From NCBI GenBank assembly GCA_002437815.1, contig DJRP01000030.1:93241-118362 (forward strand): a DNA stretch of 25,122 nucleotides. Direction: 5' to 3'. The position numbers and the translations under genes were made by a program. Shown piece after piece: positions 1-7,382 of the stretch. Within the stretch, counting starts at the first letter, position 1. Each line of letters opens with the position of its first letter. This DNA is from Collinsella sp. UBA6357. GTDB lineage: Bacteria; Actinomycetota; Coriobacteriia; Coriobacteriales; Coriobacteriaceae. The notes beneath the pieces were generated by a model. The model did not search any database, was not told the DNA's origin, and saw nothing but the letters and a program-made list of their open reading frames with translations.

Positions 1-242
1 CGCACGGTCTTGTCCGTCCAGATGCGCCCGACGTTTTCCGTCGTCAGCCGACTCTCATCGCCACCGCCGGCAGCCCAGTGCTCCCACCGAGCAGTCGTAT
101 CCGGATCGAGCGTGCGACCACTCACCGTCGGTCCCGTACTCGATCGCGCATTGGCCTCGGGCAGCATGGCAAACGCCGCGCCCGGCAGCACGAGCAGCGC
201 TACGAGCGTCACCGCCAGCAAGCCCTTGAGCATCTTGGCCAT
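1..242 (-). CDS. Secreted surface protein, N-terminal part (possibly a VWA/pilin-like adhesin), partial
   Basis: The gene runs off the left edge, so only the first 80 residues are visible. They begin MAKMLKGLLAVTLVALLVLP, a textbook Sec signal peptide: Lys residues, a long Leu/Val core, and AFA at the expected signal peptidase I site near residue 25. The mature start is followed by a polar stretch and the segment NVGRIWTDKTV. I recall that phrase from the N-termini of large VWA-domain cell-surface proteins of Gram-positive gut bacteria, but no domain is visible here, so the family is an inference. The start at 242 has an AAAGGGGG ribosome site a few bases upstream; an internal ATG at 233 is possible but would shorten the charged N-region. 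Secretion is well supported, the exact family is not. Confidence 0.6.
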   Translation of the reverse strand, partial: MAKMLKGLLAVTLVALLVLPGAAFAMLPEANARSSTGPTVSGRTLDPDTTARWEHWAAGGGDESRLTTENVGRIWTDKTV

Positions 243-309
243 GATGGCCCCCTTTCTCGTCAATACGACCCTTATAGGTCACATTTTGAGAAAAGGAGCA
301 GGTCGCGAG

Positions 310-332
310 CAGGTGACACATGTCCCAACCTG
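310..332. repeat. Small imperfect palindrome with CAGGT/ACCTG ends
   Basis: CAGGTGACA (310-318) can pair with TGTC (321-324) and ACCTG (328-332), leaving a three-base bulge. The outer CAGGT/ACCTG bases resemble the ends of the 35-bp repeat at 370 and 5887. It sits 70-90 bases upstream of the secreted-protein start, so it could be an operator or simply another repeat family member. One copy only is present here. Confidence 0.35.
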
Positions 333-369
333 CACCCGAGACAAACATCCCACCCCCGGCGTATATGCG

Positions 370-416
370 AACCTGCAATTGGGGACGTAGCAAAACAGCA
401 GGTTCAGCGGCACCCG
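370..416 (+). repeat. 47-bp dispersed repeat (AACCTGCAATTGGGG family), single arm
   Basis: Positions 370-416 are identical over 47 bases to 5887-5933. Its first 35 bases also occur inverted at 5943-5977. The 35-mer has short self-complementary ends (AACCTGC and GCAGGTT). Here only one arm is present; at 5887-5977 two arms face each other. It does not overlap a gene. Confidence 0.85.
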
Positions 417-464
417 CCCCGTTCGAGTTCGAGTTTCCAATGCCGGTTCCCCCGCCCCCTCATC

Positions 465-571
465 GAAGTTCGACTTTCCAACGAAACGCTCGGCAAACGT
501 AAAACCTGCCGAGCGTTTTACCTGCGGTTATGTAATTTGAAGGCTCGGTACCCGTTGGAAAGTCGAACTTC
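465..571. repeat. Nested inverted repeat, possible terminator of the ABC operon
   Basis: A perfect 19-bp inverted repeat (465-483 and 553-571, GAAGTTCGACTTTCCAACG) encloses a second perfect 12-bp one (484-495 and 507-518, AAACGCTCGGCA). Beyond the outer arms, CCGCCCCCTC near 451-460 can pair with GAGGGGGCGG near 583-592. It begins just downstream of the stop codon of the last ABC permease gene (596), so it may end that transcript, but no strong U-tract follows. It could equally be a mobile palindromic repeat. Confidence 0.6.
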
Positions 572-595
572 AACGAGAGAGGAGGGGGCGGGCAG

Positions 596-1789
596 CTAGC
601 GCTGGCGGTTCCGGGAGAGGGCGAGCGCCACAGCGGCAATGGCGATGGCAAATAACGCCGTGATACCGACATCCGTGAGGTACGTTGCAAGGACGCTACC
701 CGTAGGTGCACTGGCGCTCAGCACCGCCACGATCGCATCGTTTGTCCAGAACGTCGGGAAGAAATGCGCCGCCGTCACAACCGTCGCGCCCATGAAGCTC
801 AAGGGCACCCATGCCCCGCCCATAAAGCTCATGACCATGCCCAAGATGTTACCGCAGGCGTTGAGCACCTCCTCGCGCGCCCCCAGACCGCTGCAGAGAA
901 ACGCGATCGCGAGCGGCACAAGCCCAAAGACGAGATTCGCGCAGAAGGCAAGCACCACCTGCCAAGCCACGAGCGACGCCACTGCATCGTGCAGTGCGAT
1001 GAGCCCGACCGCAGCGCTCACCACGCACACCCCAAGCGTCAGCACCAAGCAGCTGACAAGCATGCCCCCAGCCCGCGAACGCGGCGTTTGCGGCCCAGCT
1101 TCAAGACGCCGGCGCACATCAGGCTCCGAGAGCGCCGAGAGCACCAATCCCACGCACACGATAACCGAGGAGGTGATGGCATACGATTCGAACCTGAGGA
1201 AGACCGAGAGCTGATCTGCAGCGGAGCTCTTGCCCGCCGTGGCGTGAATACGCACGTCGGCAGCCGCATCGGCCGATGTCTCGGTCAGCTCGATAACCCG
1301 CTCTGCATCCGCCTGCGGCTCGAGCGCGGCGGCCGACCCAGCAAGCGAGACCCAGTGCGCCGCATCGGATCCAACCAGGGCCGAAGCCTGCGTGCTCACG
1401 CCGTACGCCTCCTCAGCCTGCGGAAACTCAGAGCCGGAACGCGCCGCGGCAAGCAGATCGGCACCGAAGCCCTTGGGAATAAAGAAGATACAATCTGCAC
1501 GACCCGTGGCCACGGCATCCTGTTGCTCGTCCGCATCGTCCGCAACATCTGCGAGCTCATAGCGCTCCCCCAGATACCTTGCGAACGATCGCGAGAGCGC
1601 AGATCCGTCGCGATCCACCACGGCCACGCTCGCGGCGTACGGCTCGTAGACCTCGCCCGCCGAAGTCCCCGGAACGGCGCCCACCATCTGCGCGATGAAC
1701 GCACCCATCAACGACACGACTACGGTGTAAATGATTATGTAGAGCGGATGGGCTGCAGCGACGCGCAGGGCTGCCTTAAAGGTGCTCAT
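596..1789 (-). CDS. ABC-2 type transporter permease (second permease)
   Basis: This 397-residue membrane protein has the ABC-2 permease layout: one N-terminal membrane helix (about residues 16-34), a large extracytoplasmic loop of about 160 residues, and a block of five hydrophobic helices in the C-terminal half starting near residue 200. Such permeases pair with an ATPase to export drugs, lipids or peptides; nothing in the sequence shows the substrate. Its start overlaps the end of the upstream permease gene by 14 bases and has a good TAGGAGG site seven bases before ATG, so the two are translationally linked. It is the last gene of the ATPase-permease-permease operon. The two permeases probably form a heterodimer. 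Confidence 0.85.
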   Translation of the reverse strand: MSTFKAALRVAAAHPLYIIIYTVVVSLMGAFIAQMVGAVPGTSAGEVYEPYAASVAVVDRDGSALSRSFARYLGERYELADVADDADEQQDAVATGRADCIFFIPKGFGADLLAAARSGSEFPQAEEAYGVSTQASALVGSDAAHWVSLAGSAAALEPQADAERVIELTETSADAAADVRIHATAGKSSAADQLSVFLRFESYAITSSVIVCVGLVLSALSEPDVRRRLEAGPQTPRSRAGGMLVSCLVLTLGVCVVSAAVGLIALHDAVASLVAWQVVLAFCANLVFGLVPLAIAFLCSGLGAREEVLNACGNILGMVMSFMGGAWVPLSFMGATVVTAAHFFPTFWTNDAIVAVLSASAPTGSVLATYLTDVGITALFAIAIAAVALALSRNRQR

Positions 1790-2963
1790 AGCGCTGCCTC
1801 CTAAAGACGAACGTGGTTACGGCAAGGCACGCGCAGGCGAGCCCCGCGCATGCGAGAACGTGGGCAAAGAAAGGTTCGAGCCCCTCGTAGTAGTACAGAT
1901 CGGTGAACGTATCGCTGATGAGCTTGGCCGGGTTGAGCCAGGCCTCGGCCGGGCAGGCACGGGCAACCTCGTCGGCAAGCGCCATAGCCGGCATACCGTA
2001 AAGCCCGGCGAACAACGACCCTACGCAGTTCACCGCCGTGATAAGACCGGTCCGCGATTCTCTGCCGCCGCGCAGGGGCAGAGCGGCCACCAGCATGCCA
2101 AAGGCCACCGCCAGCAGCGATGCCGCGGCCAGGCCCAAAAGCGCCAGCCCGTCGCGTCCCGCAAAGTCGACGCCCGCGACCAGGCGAACATAGAGAAAGA
2201 CGAGCACCAGGCAAAAATACGCGATCGCCCAGCAGCCCAGCAGCGTCCCCGCGAGCATGGCAAGACGGCTTTGCCCTCCCAAGCTGCGACGCGCGCCGAG
2301 CGGGCTCAAGTTGCCCGCCGCGTCAAGAAGCGCACCAGCCGAGGCCGTGCTCGCGTAGAGCGCCGCCATGCCCAAAAGTGCGTAGTAGAAGCGCACCGTG
2401 TCGTCGGGCGTGGCACGCGTCAGCGAAACGCGCTCGACGTTGCCCTCGATACCCAAGGCACGTGTTACAGCGCTGGGATCGGCAAGTGTCCACGGATTCT
2501 CCCGGGCCACGCGCTCGATAAGCGCCGAGGTGCGGATGTACGCAGTCGCAACGGTCTCCAAGATGGACCGGTTGACGCTCCGCGCATCCGTTCCATCCGT
2601 GGAGCTCGACCCAGGTCCCAACACGACCTGCGGCTTGCCCGAAGCATCGACCGCATAGACGCCCGCGACTTCGCCCTGATCGAGCAGCTGCTCGCCCACC
2701 TCGACCGAGCACACGCGCTGACAGGTGAGAAGGCGGTCATCGCCCGTCGCAAGGCCGTCCACGACCTGCGAGAACGCCGAGCTATCCCACGCGTCATCCT
2801 CGACCACGGCGACCGGCACCGCCTCGACCGATGCCCCGTTCTTAAGGCTGCCGAACATGAAGATAAATAGCGTAGCCAGGATCAGAGGAAAGACGAGGCA
2901 CCAGATCCAGAAATCTGCTCGCCGCGCCCGCGCCAGGACCGTGACCTTGATCGTCTGAAGCAT
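1776..2963 (-). CDS. ABC-2 type transporter permease (first permease)
   Basis: A 395-residue protein with the same architecture as its downstream neighbour: a membrane helix at about residues 19-38, a polar extracytoplasmic domain to about residue 190, then five hydrophobic segments (about 192-212, 235-262, 270-295, 303-325 and 365-388). It starts 12 bases after the ATPase stop codon and overlaps the next permease by 14 bases. The large loop recalls exporters in which both subunits carry an extracytoplasmic domain. The substrate is unknown. The divergent two-component system suggests expression is induced by an extracellular signal, perhaps an antimicrobial. Confidence 0.85.
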   Translation of the reverse strand: MLQTIKVTVLARARRADFWIWCLVFPLILATLFIFMFGSLKNGASVEAVPVAVVEDDAWDSSAFSQVVDGLATGDDRLLTCQRVCSVEVGEQLLDQGEVAGVYAVDASGKPQVVLGPGSSSTDGTDARSVNRSILETVATAYIRTSALIERVARENPWTLADPSAVTRALGIEGNVERVSLTRATPDDTVRFYYALLGMAALYASTASAGALLDAAGNLSPLGARRSLGGQSRLAMLAGTLLGCWAIAYFCLVLVFLYVRLVAGVDFAGRDGLALLGLAAASLLAVAFGMLVAALPLRGGRESRTGLITAVNCVGSLFAGLYGMPAMALADEVARACPAEAWLNPAKLISDTFTDLYYYEGLEPFFAHVLACAGLACACLAVTTFVFRRQRYEHL

Positions 2964-2975
2964 CGATCCCGCCCC

Positions 2976-3914
2976 CTAATCGCGCAGCTCGCGGCCGGTG
3001 ATCTCAAGGAACACATCGTTGAGCGTCGGCGGCTCCGACCACACGCGCCCAATACCGACACCGCCCGCACGGAGCGTGTCGAGAATGTCGACGAGGTTGT
3101 GAGGGCTTGCCTCGCACGAGCACACAAGCTCGCCCGCCGTGCACTCGGCCGAAATCGTATGGCCAAGCGCACGGACGGCCGCGAGCGTGTCGTCGTCCAG
3201 GGCACCGACCTCGACTGTGACCTTCTCCCCCATCTGGATCATGCGCTTGAGCTCGTCGTTTGTGCCCTGCGCGAGCACGCGGCCGCCGTCCATGATCATG
3301 ACGCGGGTGCAGATCTGCTCGACCTCTTCCATGTAATGGCTGGTATAGACCACCGTCGCGCCCTCGTCGCGCAGACGCACGATGCCCTCGAGGATGGCGT
3401 TGCGACTCTGTGGGTCAACGGCAACCGTGGGCTCGTCGAAAAAGATGAGCTCGGGCCGATGTGCGATACCGCAGGCGATGTTGAGTCGGCGCGCCAAGCC
3501 TCCCGATAGCTTACCAGGGCGAAACTTCGCGTAGTCGCCGAGCCCCACAAAATCGATCGCCTCGTCTACGAGCTGACGACGACGTGCGCGATCGTCCACG
3601 TAGAGGCTGCAGAAGTAGTCGATGTTCTCGCGCACGGTGAGTTCGCCAAGGACAGCCATCTGCTGCGGCACCACGCCGATGCGGCGCTTGAGATCGTAGC
3701 GGATGGGCGACATGGGCTCACCAAAGAGCGCGATCTCGCCTTTGTCGTAGGTGAGCAGCTGCAGCATGCAGTTGATGGCCGTGGTCTTGCCCGAGCCGTT
3801 GGGGCCGAGCAAGCCGAAGATCTCGCCCGGGGCGATATGCAAGTTGAAGTGATCGAGCGCCACGAGCTCGCCGTAGCGTTTGACGAGGTTCTCGACCGAG
3901 ACGATGTCCGCCAT
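2976..3914 (-). CDS. ABC transporter ATP-binding protein
   Basis: This 312-residue ATPase drives the two adjacent permeases. Walker A GPNGSGKT lies at residues 37-44, the Q-loop at 84-85, the signature LSGGL at 136-140, Walker B LIFFDE at 156-161, and the switch histidine at 193. Residues from about 232 to the end form a C-terminal accessory domain of the type seen in drug and polyketide exporter ATPases. ATG at 3914 has AAGGAGG five bases upstream. It is the first gene of the operon. The intergenic region shared with the two-component genes carries an 8-bp inverted repeat that may be an operator. The family is clear; the substrate is not. Confidence 0.92.
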   Translation of the reverse strand: MADIVSVENLVKRYGELVALDHFNLHIAPGEIFGLLGPNGSGKTTAINCMLQLLTYDKGEIALFGEPMSPIRYDLKRRIGVVPQQMAVLGELTVRENIDYFCSLYVDDRARRRQLVDEAIDFVGLGDYAKFRPGKLSGGLARRLNIACGIAHRPELIFFDEPTVAVDPQSRNAILEGIVRLRDEGATVVYTSHYMEEVEQICTRVMIMDGGRVLAQGTNDELKRMIQMGEKVTVEVGALDDDTLAAVRALGHTISAECTAGELVCSCEASPHNLVDILDTLRAGGVGIGRVWSEPPTLNDVFLEITGRELRD

Positions 3915-3978
3915 GGAGGCCTCCTTGGCCGCAGGGTTTTAGGTATAGCCGCATCATCGCAGGCGGCGCCCTATCGCA

Positions 3979-4029
3979 CCAGTGACGTATGTCATCGTTT
4001 CCCCGACGTAGAAGGAGGATTGTCACTGG
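3979..4029. promoter_or_regulatory. Candidate operator between the ABC operon and the two-component genes
   Basis: CCAGTGAC (3979-3986) and GTCACTGG (4022-4029) are perfect inverted 8-mers in the divergent intergenic region. The left copy overlaps a second small dyad, TGACGTATGTCA. This placement fits binding by the adjacent LuxR-type response regulator, but that is an inference. Confidence 0.4.
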
Positions 4030-4050
4030 CGAGCAACGGGACGCGGGCCC

Positions 4051-4056
4051 TACAAT
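4051..4056 (+). promoter_or_regulatory. -10 box (TACAAT) of the two-component operon
   Basis: TACAAT ends six bases before the ATG at 4063, and no ribosome site lies between. This is the geometry of a leaderless actinobacterial transcript. No convincing -35 box is found at 16-18 bases. Confidence 0.5.
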
Positions 4057-4062
4057 GCCTTC

Positions 4063-4152
4063 ATGGATAGATTGCTCGATAAGACCATCGTCATGCTGTG
4101 CTGCCTGGCGCTTTTGGCACAGGCGACCATCGATGCCGGGCACGTAGCGTAG
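4063..4152 (+). pseudogene. 5' fragment of the sensor kinase gene, ended by an in-frame TAG
   Basis: ATG at 4063 opens a frame that reads 29 residues (MDRLLDKTIVMLCCLALLAQ and onward) and stops at TAG 4150-4152. The same frame then continues open to the kinase stop at 5247. After the TAG it encodes more hydrophobic helices, as expected for a membrane sensor. Thus 4063-5247 reads as one kinase gene with a nonsense codon at position 30. From the TAG to 4348 the frame has no ATG, GTG or TTG. A sequencing error or a strain-specific mutation are both possible. Confidence 0.7.
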
Positions 4153-4347
4153 CTGCTCGCCGCCGTCGCCGCAACGTGTCTGGGCGAGATCGCGCCCCGG
4201 CGTGGGCGCGCGACCCTCGCGCTCGCCTATCTTATCTGCGCGCTCGCCTTTCCGGATGCATGCCCGTTTATCCCGCTTGCCGCCTATGACGCGCTGAGGC
4301 CGGGTGAGCGCGGGTGGCGCGATCCGCTCACGTCCATCGGCGGCGCG

Positions 4348-5247
4348 ATGATAGCCGTCGCATGCGTCCGCACCGCTCTACTCGACGCAAATAACACCGC
4401 AGCCCTTTTGACCTGCCTGTTCTCATGCACGGCGGTGCTCCTCTCCGTTCGCACGTCCCAGGCGGTGCGGTCTGCGGAGCACAACCGCCGCACGCGCGAC
4501 GCCCTGCAGGAACGGGCGCTTTCGCTCGAGTCCAAGAACCGCGACCTCATCGATCGCCAAGGCTACGAAGTCGAGCTCGCAACGCTCTCCGAACGCGCCC
4601 GCATCGCCCGCGAGATTCACGACAACGTCGGTCACATCCTCACACGTGCGACGCTCCAAGTCGAAGCGCTTCGCGTAGTCCATGCGGCCGAGCCCAACAC
4701 CGCAGCCGATTTTGCCGATGTAGGATCAACGCTCGCCGAGACACTCAGCACCGTGCGTGCGAGCGTGCACGCGCTTCGCGACGACGCCTGCGATCTCTCC
4801 GTTCAGATGCGGGGCATCGCCGAGCGCTGCGGAGACGCCCTCGTCATCGACCTCGACGTCGCTGCCGGCCGCGCCCCCGCCGTCATAAGCACGGCGCTGC
4901 TCGCGATCCTGCGCGAGGCGATTTCCAATGCCGAGCGCCACGGACACGCGCAACATCTGCGCGTCCGCTGCACCGAACAGCCCGGGTTTTGGAACCTAAC
5001 CATCGATGATGACGGAACGGGCAGCTGCAGCCAAGAAGTCAGGGCCGCGGCCTCGGGCATGGGGCTCGCCTCGATGCAGGAGCGGGTCGAAGCTCTCGGC
5101 GGCACGTTTCACGCCGGGCCACGAACTGCAAACGGCGCCGGTACCGCCCCCGGCTGGCGCGTCTTCGCCTCCATCCCCAAACCGCAGAACGCCGATACTG
5201 CCCAGTCCGGCGACAATCGGCCCGTCTCCAAAGGAGTCCGCCCATGA
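4348..5247 (+). CDS. Sensor histidine kinase (NarL-type partner), membrane domain truncated by an upstream nonsense codon
   Basis: From the first in-frame ATG after the TAG, 299 residues can be made. They keep one or two membrane segments (residues 1-35), a coiled-coil-like stretch, a HisKA_3 dimerisation helix with phospho-acceptor His91 (REIHDNVGH), and a HATPase domain with N-box EAISNAERHG (190-199), G1 box DDDGTG (220-225) and G2 box GMGLASMQERV. The catalytic half is therefore intact. No good ribosome site precedes 4348, so whether this product is made is doubtful; the ancestral start was probably 4063. Its stop overlaps the response regulator start by four bases (ATGA). The pair probably controls the divergent ABC exporter. 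Confidence 0.75.
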   Translation: MIAVACVRTALLDANNTAALLTCLFSCTAVLLSVRTSQAVRSAEHNRRTRDALQERALSLESKNRDLIDRQGYEVELATLSERARIAREIHDNVGHILTRATLQVEALRVVHAAEPNTAADFADVGSTLAETLSTVRASVHALRDDACDLSVQMRGIAERCGDALVIDLDVAAGRAPAVISTALLAILREAISNAERHGHAQHLRVRCTEQPGFWNLTIDDDGTGSCSQEVRAAASGMGLASMQERVEALGGTFHAGPRTANGAGTAPGWRVFASIPKPQNADTAQSGDNRPVSKGVRP

Positions 5248-5888
5248 AGATCGTGATCATCGACGACGATCGCCTCGTCTGCGATTCGCTCGGCATCATC
5301 TTGGGTGCCCAGCCCGATATCGAGGTCCTGGGCACCGGGCTCGACGGTAACGACGCCATACGGCTCACAGCCCAGATCGCGCCCGACATCGTGCTCATGG
5401 ACATCCAGATGCCGGTCCGCGACGGACTCTCCGCCGCGCGCGAGATTCTGAAAGCCGGGGCCAGTGCACCCCACGTCGTGTTTCTCACAACGTTTGCCGA
5501 TGACGAGTATATCGTCCAGGCGCTCAAGCTCGGTGCGGCCGGCTACCTCATCAAACAGGACGTTGCCGCCATTCCGCCCGCACTGCGGCAGGTCTTGGCG
5601 GGCAAGCGCGTGCTCGAAGGCAAGGCGGTCGAAGGCATTGACTTCAGCGCAAGTAATGCGTCGGTGGACCGCCCCGGCATCGACCGACGGCGCCCCGCGG
5701 CGTTCAACTGCCTCACCGATCGCGAGTTTGAGGTGGCGGAGCTTATCGCGCGTGGGCTCGACAACAAAGAAATCGCCGCCACGGCCTATATGGGCGAGGG
5801 TACGGTACGCAACCATATCAGCTCGATCCTCGCCAAGCTCGGCCTGCGCAACCGCACGCAGATCGCCATCGCCTACCTGCACGGCTAA
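5244..5888 (+). CDS. LuxR/NarL-family response regulator
   Basis: This 214-residue protein has a receiver domain (acidic pair Asp8-Asp9, phospho-acceptor Asp53 in VLMDIQMP, Thr at 82-83, Lys104) and a C-terminal LuxR-type helix-turn-helix from about residue 157 (LTDREFEVAELIARGLDNKE). Both halves are complete. It overlaps the kinase gene by four bases, which implies translational coupling, with a GGAG site just upstream. The likely target is the divergent ABC operon. Its TAA stop codon merges with the first bases of the 5887-5977 inverted repeat. Because the kinase gene carries a nonsense codon, the regulator may be uncoupled or may depend on polarity effects in this strain. Confidence 0.93.
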   Translation: MKIVIIDDDRLVCDSLGIILGAQPDIEVLGTGLDGNDAIRLTAQIAPDIVLMDIQMPVRDGLSAAREILKAGASAPHVVFLTTFADDEYIVQALKLGAAGYLIKQDVAAIPPALRQVLAGKRVLEGKAVEGIDFSASNASVDRPGIDRRRPAAFNCLTDREFEVAELIARGLDNKEIAATAYMGEGTVRNHISSILAKLGLRNRTQIAIAYLHG

Positions 5889-5977
5889 CCTGCAATTGGG
5901 GACGTAGCAAAACAGCAGGTTCAGCGGCACCCGTCCAAAAAAAACCTGCTGTTTTGCTACGTCCCCAATTGCAGGTT
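5887..5977. repeat. Perfect 35-bp inverted repeat, likely bidirectional terminator
   Basis: 5887-5921 and 5943-5977 are perfect reverse complements separated by 21 bases that include a run of eight A (5937-5944). It lies between the convergent response regulator and hydrogenase genes and overlaps both stop codons. An RNA hairpin of this size would end transcription in either direction. The left arm plus 12 further bases recur at 370-416, so this is a dispersed element rather than a simple terminator. Confidence 0.85.
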
Positions 5978-6283
5978 GCGGGTTACGGCGGCGCGCTCGG
6001 GAGCCATGGACAGGCATCCCTTGGGGCAGCTCTCGACGCACTCGCCGCACGCCACACAGGCGAGCGGGTCGATCGTCCAGCTCGCCGCCTTGCGATCGAC
6101 GGCAAGCGCCGCCGCCGGACAACGCCGCGCACACATGCCGCAATAGACGCACGTATCGGTATCGTTGACCACGTGCCCGCGCAGCCCAGCGGGGGCCGCA
6201 AGCGACTCGGCAGGATACGCCACCGTCACCGGTTTGGACGTCAGCTGCGATAGCGCCGTCTTGGCAAACGTCATCATTCCCAT
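5957..6283 (-). CDS. echF: Ech-type hydrogenase ferredoxin subunit (EchF/NuoI-like)
   Basis: A 108-residue protein with two CxxCxxCxxxC motifs that bind two [4Fe-4S] clusters: Cys45, 48, 51, 55 and Cys76, 79, 82, 86. In Ech complexes this subunit passes electrons from ferredoxin towards the NuoB-like subunit. The start at 6283 (MGMMTFAKTA) has an AGGGAG site and lies eight bases after the large-subunit stop. The last six residues, NLQLGT, and the TAG stop are encoded by the 5943-5977 repeat arm, so the natural C-terminus has probably been replaced by repeat insertion. The clusters are unaffected. It is the last gene of the hydrogenase operon. Confidence 0.88.
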   Translation of the reverse strand: MGMMTFAKTALSQLTSKPVTVAYPAESLAAPAGLRGHVVNDTDTCVYCGMCARRCPAAALAVDRKAASWTIDPLACVACGECVESCPKGCLSMAPERAAVTRNLQLGT

Positions 6284-6291
6284 AGTGCTCC

Positions 6292-7380
6292 CTACCTCTC
6301 GGTGCAGCTGATGCACGGGTCGATTGTCAAAATGATCATGGGCACGTCGGCCAGCTTGGCGCCCTGCAGGGCATAGGTGAGCCCCGCCAGGTTTTGCGAT
6401 GTAGGCGTGCGCACGCGAAAACGGTCGAGGTTCTTGGTGCCGTTGCCGCTCACATAATAGTACGCCTCGCCGCGCGGCTGCTCGAGCAGTACCTCGGCAC
6501 GTGCGCCGTCGGCCGGCACGAGCTTGGTGCGCCCGCCGATGTCGCCCGACGGCATGCGCGCCACCAGCTCGCGCACGATATCCATGCTCTGCAGCACCTC
6601 GGCGCAGCGGACGCGGCAGCGATCGTAGCAATCGCCGTCCGTACCCACGATGGGCGCAAAGTCCCCCAGCTCGCCATAGGCTCCATCACCGAACATGCGC
6701 ACGTCGTAGTCCACGCCCGACGCGCGCACAAACGGGCCGACCATCGATAGCTCGAGTGCCTTATCGCGCCCGATCACGCCCACGCCGTGCAGGCGCTCGC
6801 CACAGCTCGCATCGTCCAAAAACGTGTGCATAAGCCGCTCGTAGTCGGGGCGCATACGATCGAGCACCTCGACGATACCCGCCAGCTCCTCGTCTGGGAT
6901 ATCGTGCTTAAGGCCACCGATCTCGTTGATCGACAGGATCACGCGACCGCCGCAGGTGCGCTCGAAGATCTTGAGGATCTGCTCGCGCAGGGTCCAGCTG
7001 CGCATGAAGAGTGCCTCGAAGCCAAAGGCATCAGCCAAAAGCCCCAACCACAGCAGATGCGAGTGGATGCGCGACAGCTCGTGCAGCACCACGCGGATGT
7101 ACTGGGCGCGGCGGGGCGCCTCGATTCCCAGCAGGCGCTCGCAGGCCGTGGCGTACCCATAGCTGTGGCCCACGGCACAGATGCCGCAGATGCGCTCGGC
7201 GATATAGCCAAACTGATGCATATCACGCTTCTCGACCAGCTTCTCGAGCCCGCGGTGCACAAACCCGATCTGCGGCACGGCCTCGATAACCACGTCGTCC
7301 TCGACCACCAGATCAAGATGGAGCGGCTCGGGCAGCACGGGATGCTGCGGACCAAAGGGGATCACCGTCTTCTTGGCCAT
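6292..7380 (-). CDS. echE: Ech-type [NiFe] hydrogenase large subunit (EchE/NuoD-like)
   Basis: This 362-residue catalytic subunit carries both nickel-iron ligand pairs: ERICGIC (Cys65 and Cys68) near the N-terminus and DPCISC (Cys356 and Cys359) at the C-terminus. The presence of all four cysteines separates it from complex I NuoD, which lacks them, and places it in group 4 hydrogenases. Only three residues follow the last cysteine, so there is no C-terminal propeptide for an endopeptidase to remove, as in some Ech and CooH enzymes. It follows echD after two bases. No maturation (hyp) genes are in this window. Its reaction is reversible reduction of protons with electrons from ferredoxin at the inner face of the membrane. 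Confidence 0.93.
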   Translation of the reverse strand: MAKKTVIPFGPQHPVLPEPLHLDLVVEDDVVIEAVPQIGFVHRGLEKLVEKRDMHQFGYIAERICGICAVGHSYGYATACERLLGIEAPRRAQYIRVVLHELSRIHSHLLWLGLLADAFGFEALFMRSWTLREQILKIFERTCGGRVILSINEIGGLKHDIPDEELAGIVEVLDRMRPDYERLMHTFLDDASCGERLHGVGVIGRDKALELSMVGPFVRASGVDYDVRMFGDGAYGELGDFAPIVGTDGDCYDRCRVRCAEVLQSMDIVRELVARMPSGDIGGRTKLVPADGARAEVLLEQPRGEAYYYVSGNGTKNLDRFRVRTPTSQNLAGLTYALQGAKLADVPMIILTIDPCISCTER

Positions 7381-7382
7381 GG

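Larger units (their letters stand above)
243..595. other. Gene-free stretch with palindromic repeats
   Basis: This lies between the 5' end of the secreted-protein gene and the 3' end of the ABC permease gene. I see no credible coding region. It holds three repeat structures: an imperfect palindrome at 310-332 (CAGGTGACA against TGTC and ACCTG), a copy of the AACCTGCAATTGGGG repeat at 370-416, and a nested inverted repeat at 465-571. The promoter of the gene starting at 242 must lie here, but I see no clear -35/-10 pair. Confidence 0.7.

Noticed and set aside
6292..7380. Possible complex I (NADH dehydrogenase) rather than hydrogenase
   Set aside because: The large subunit keeps both CxxC nickel-iron ligand pairs, and the operon has the Ech order without NuoEFG, so a group 4 hydrogenase is the better call.
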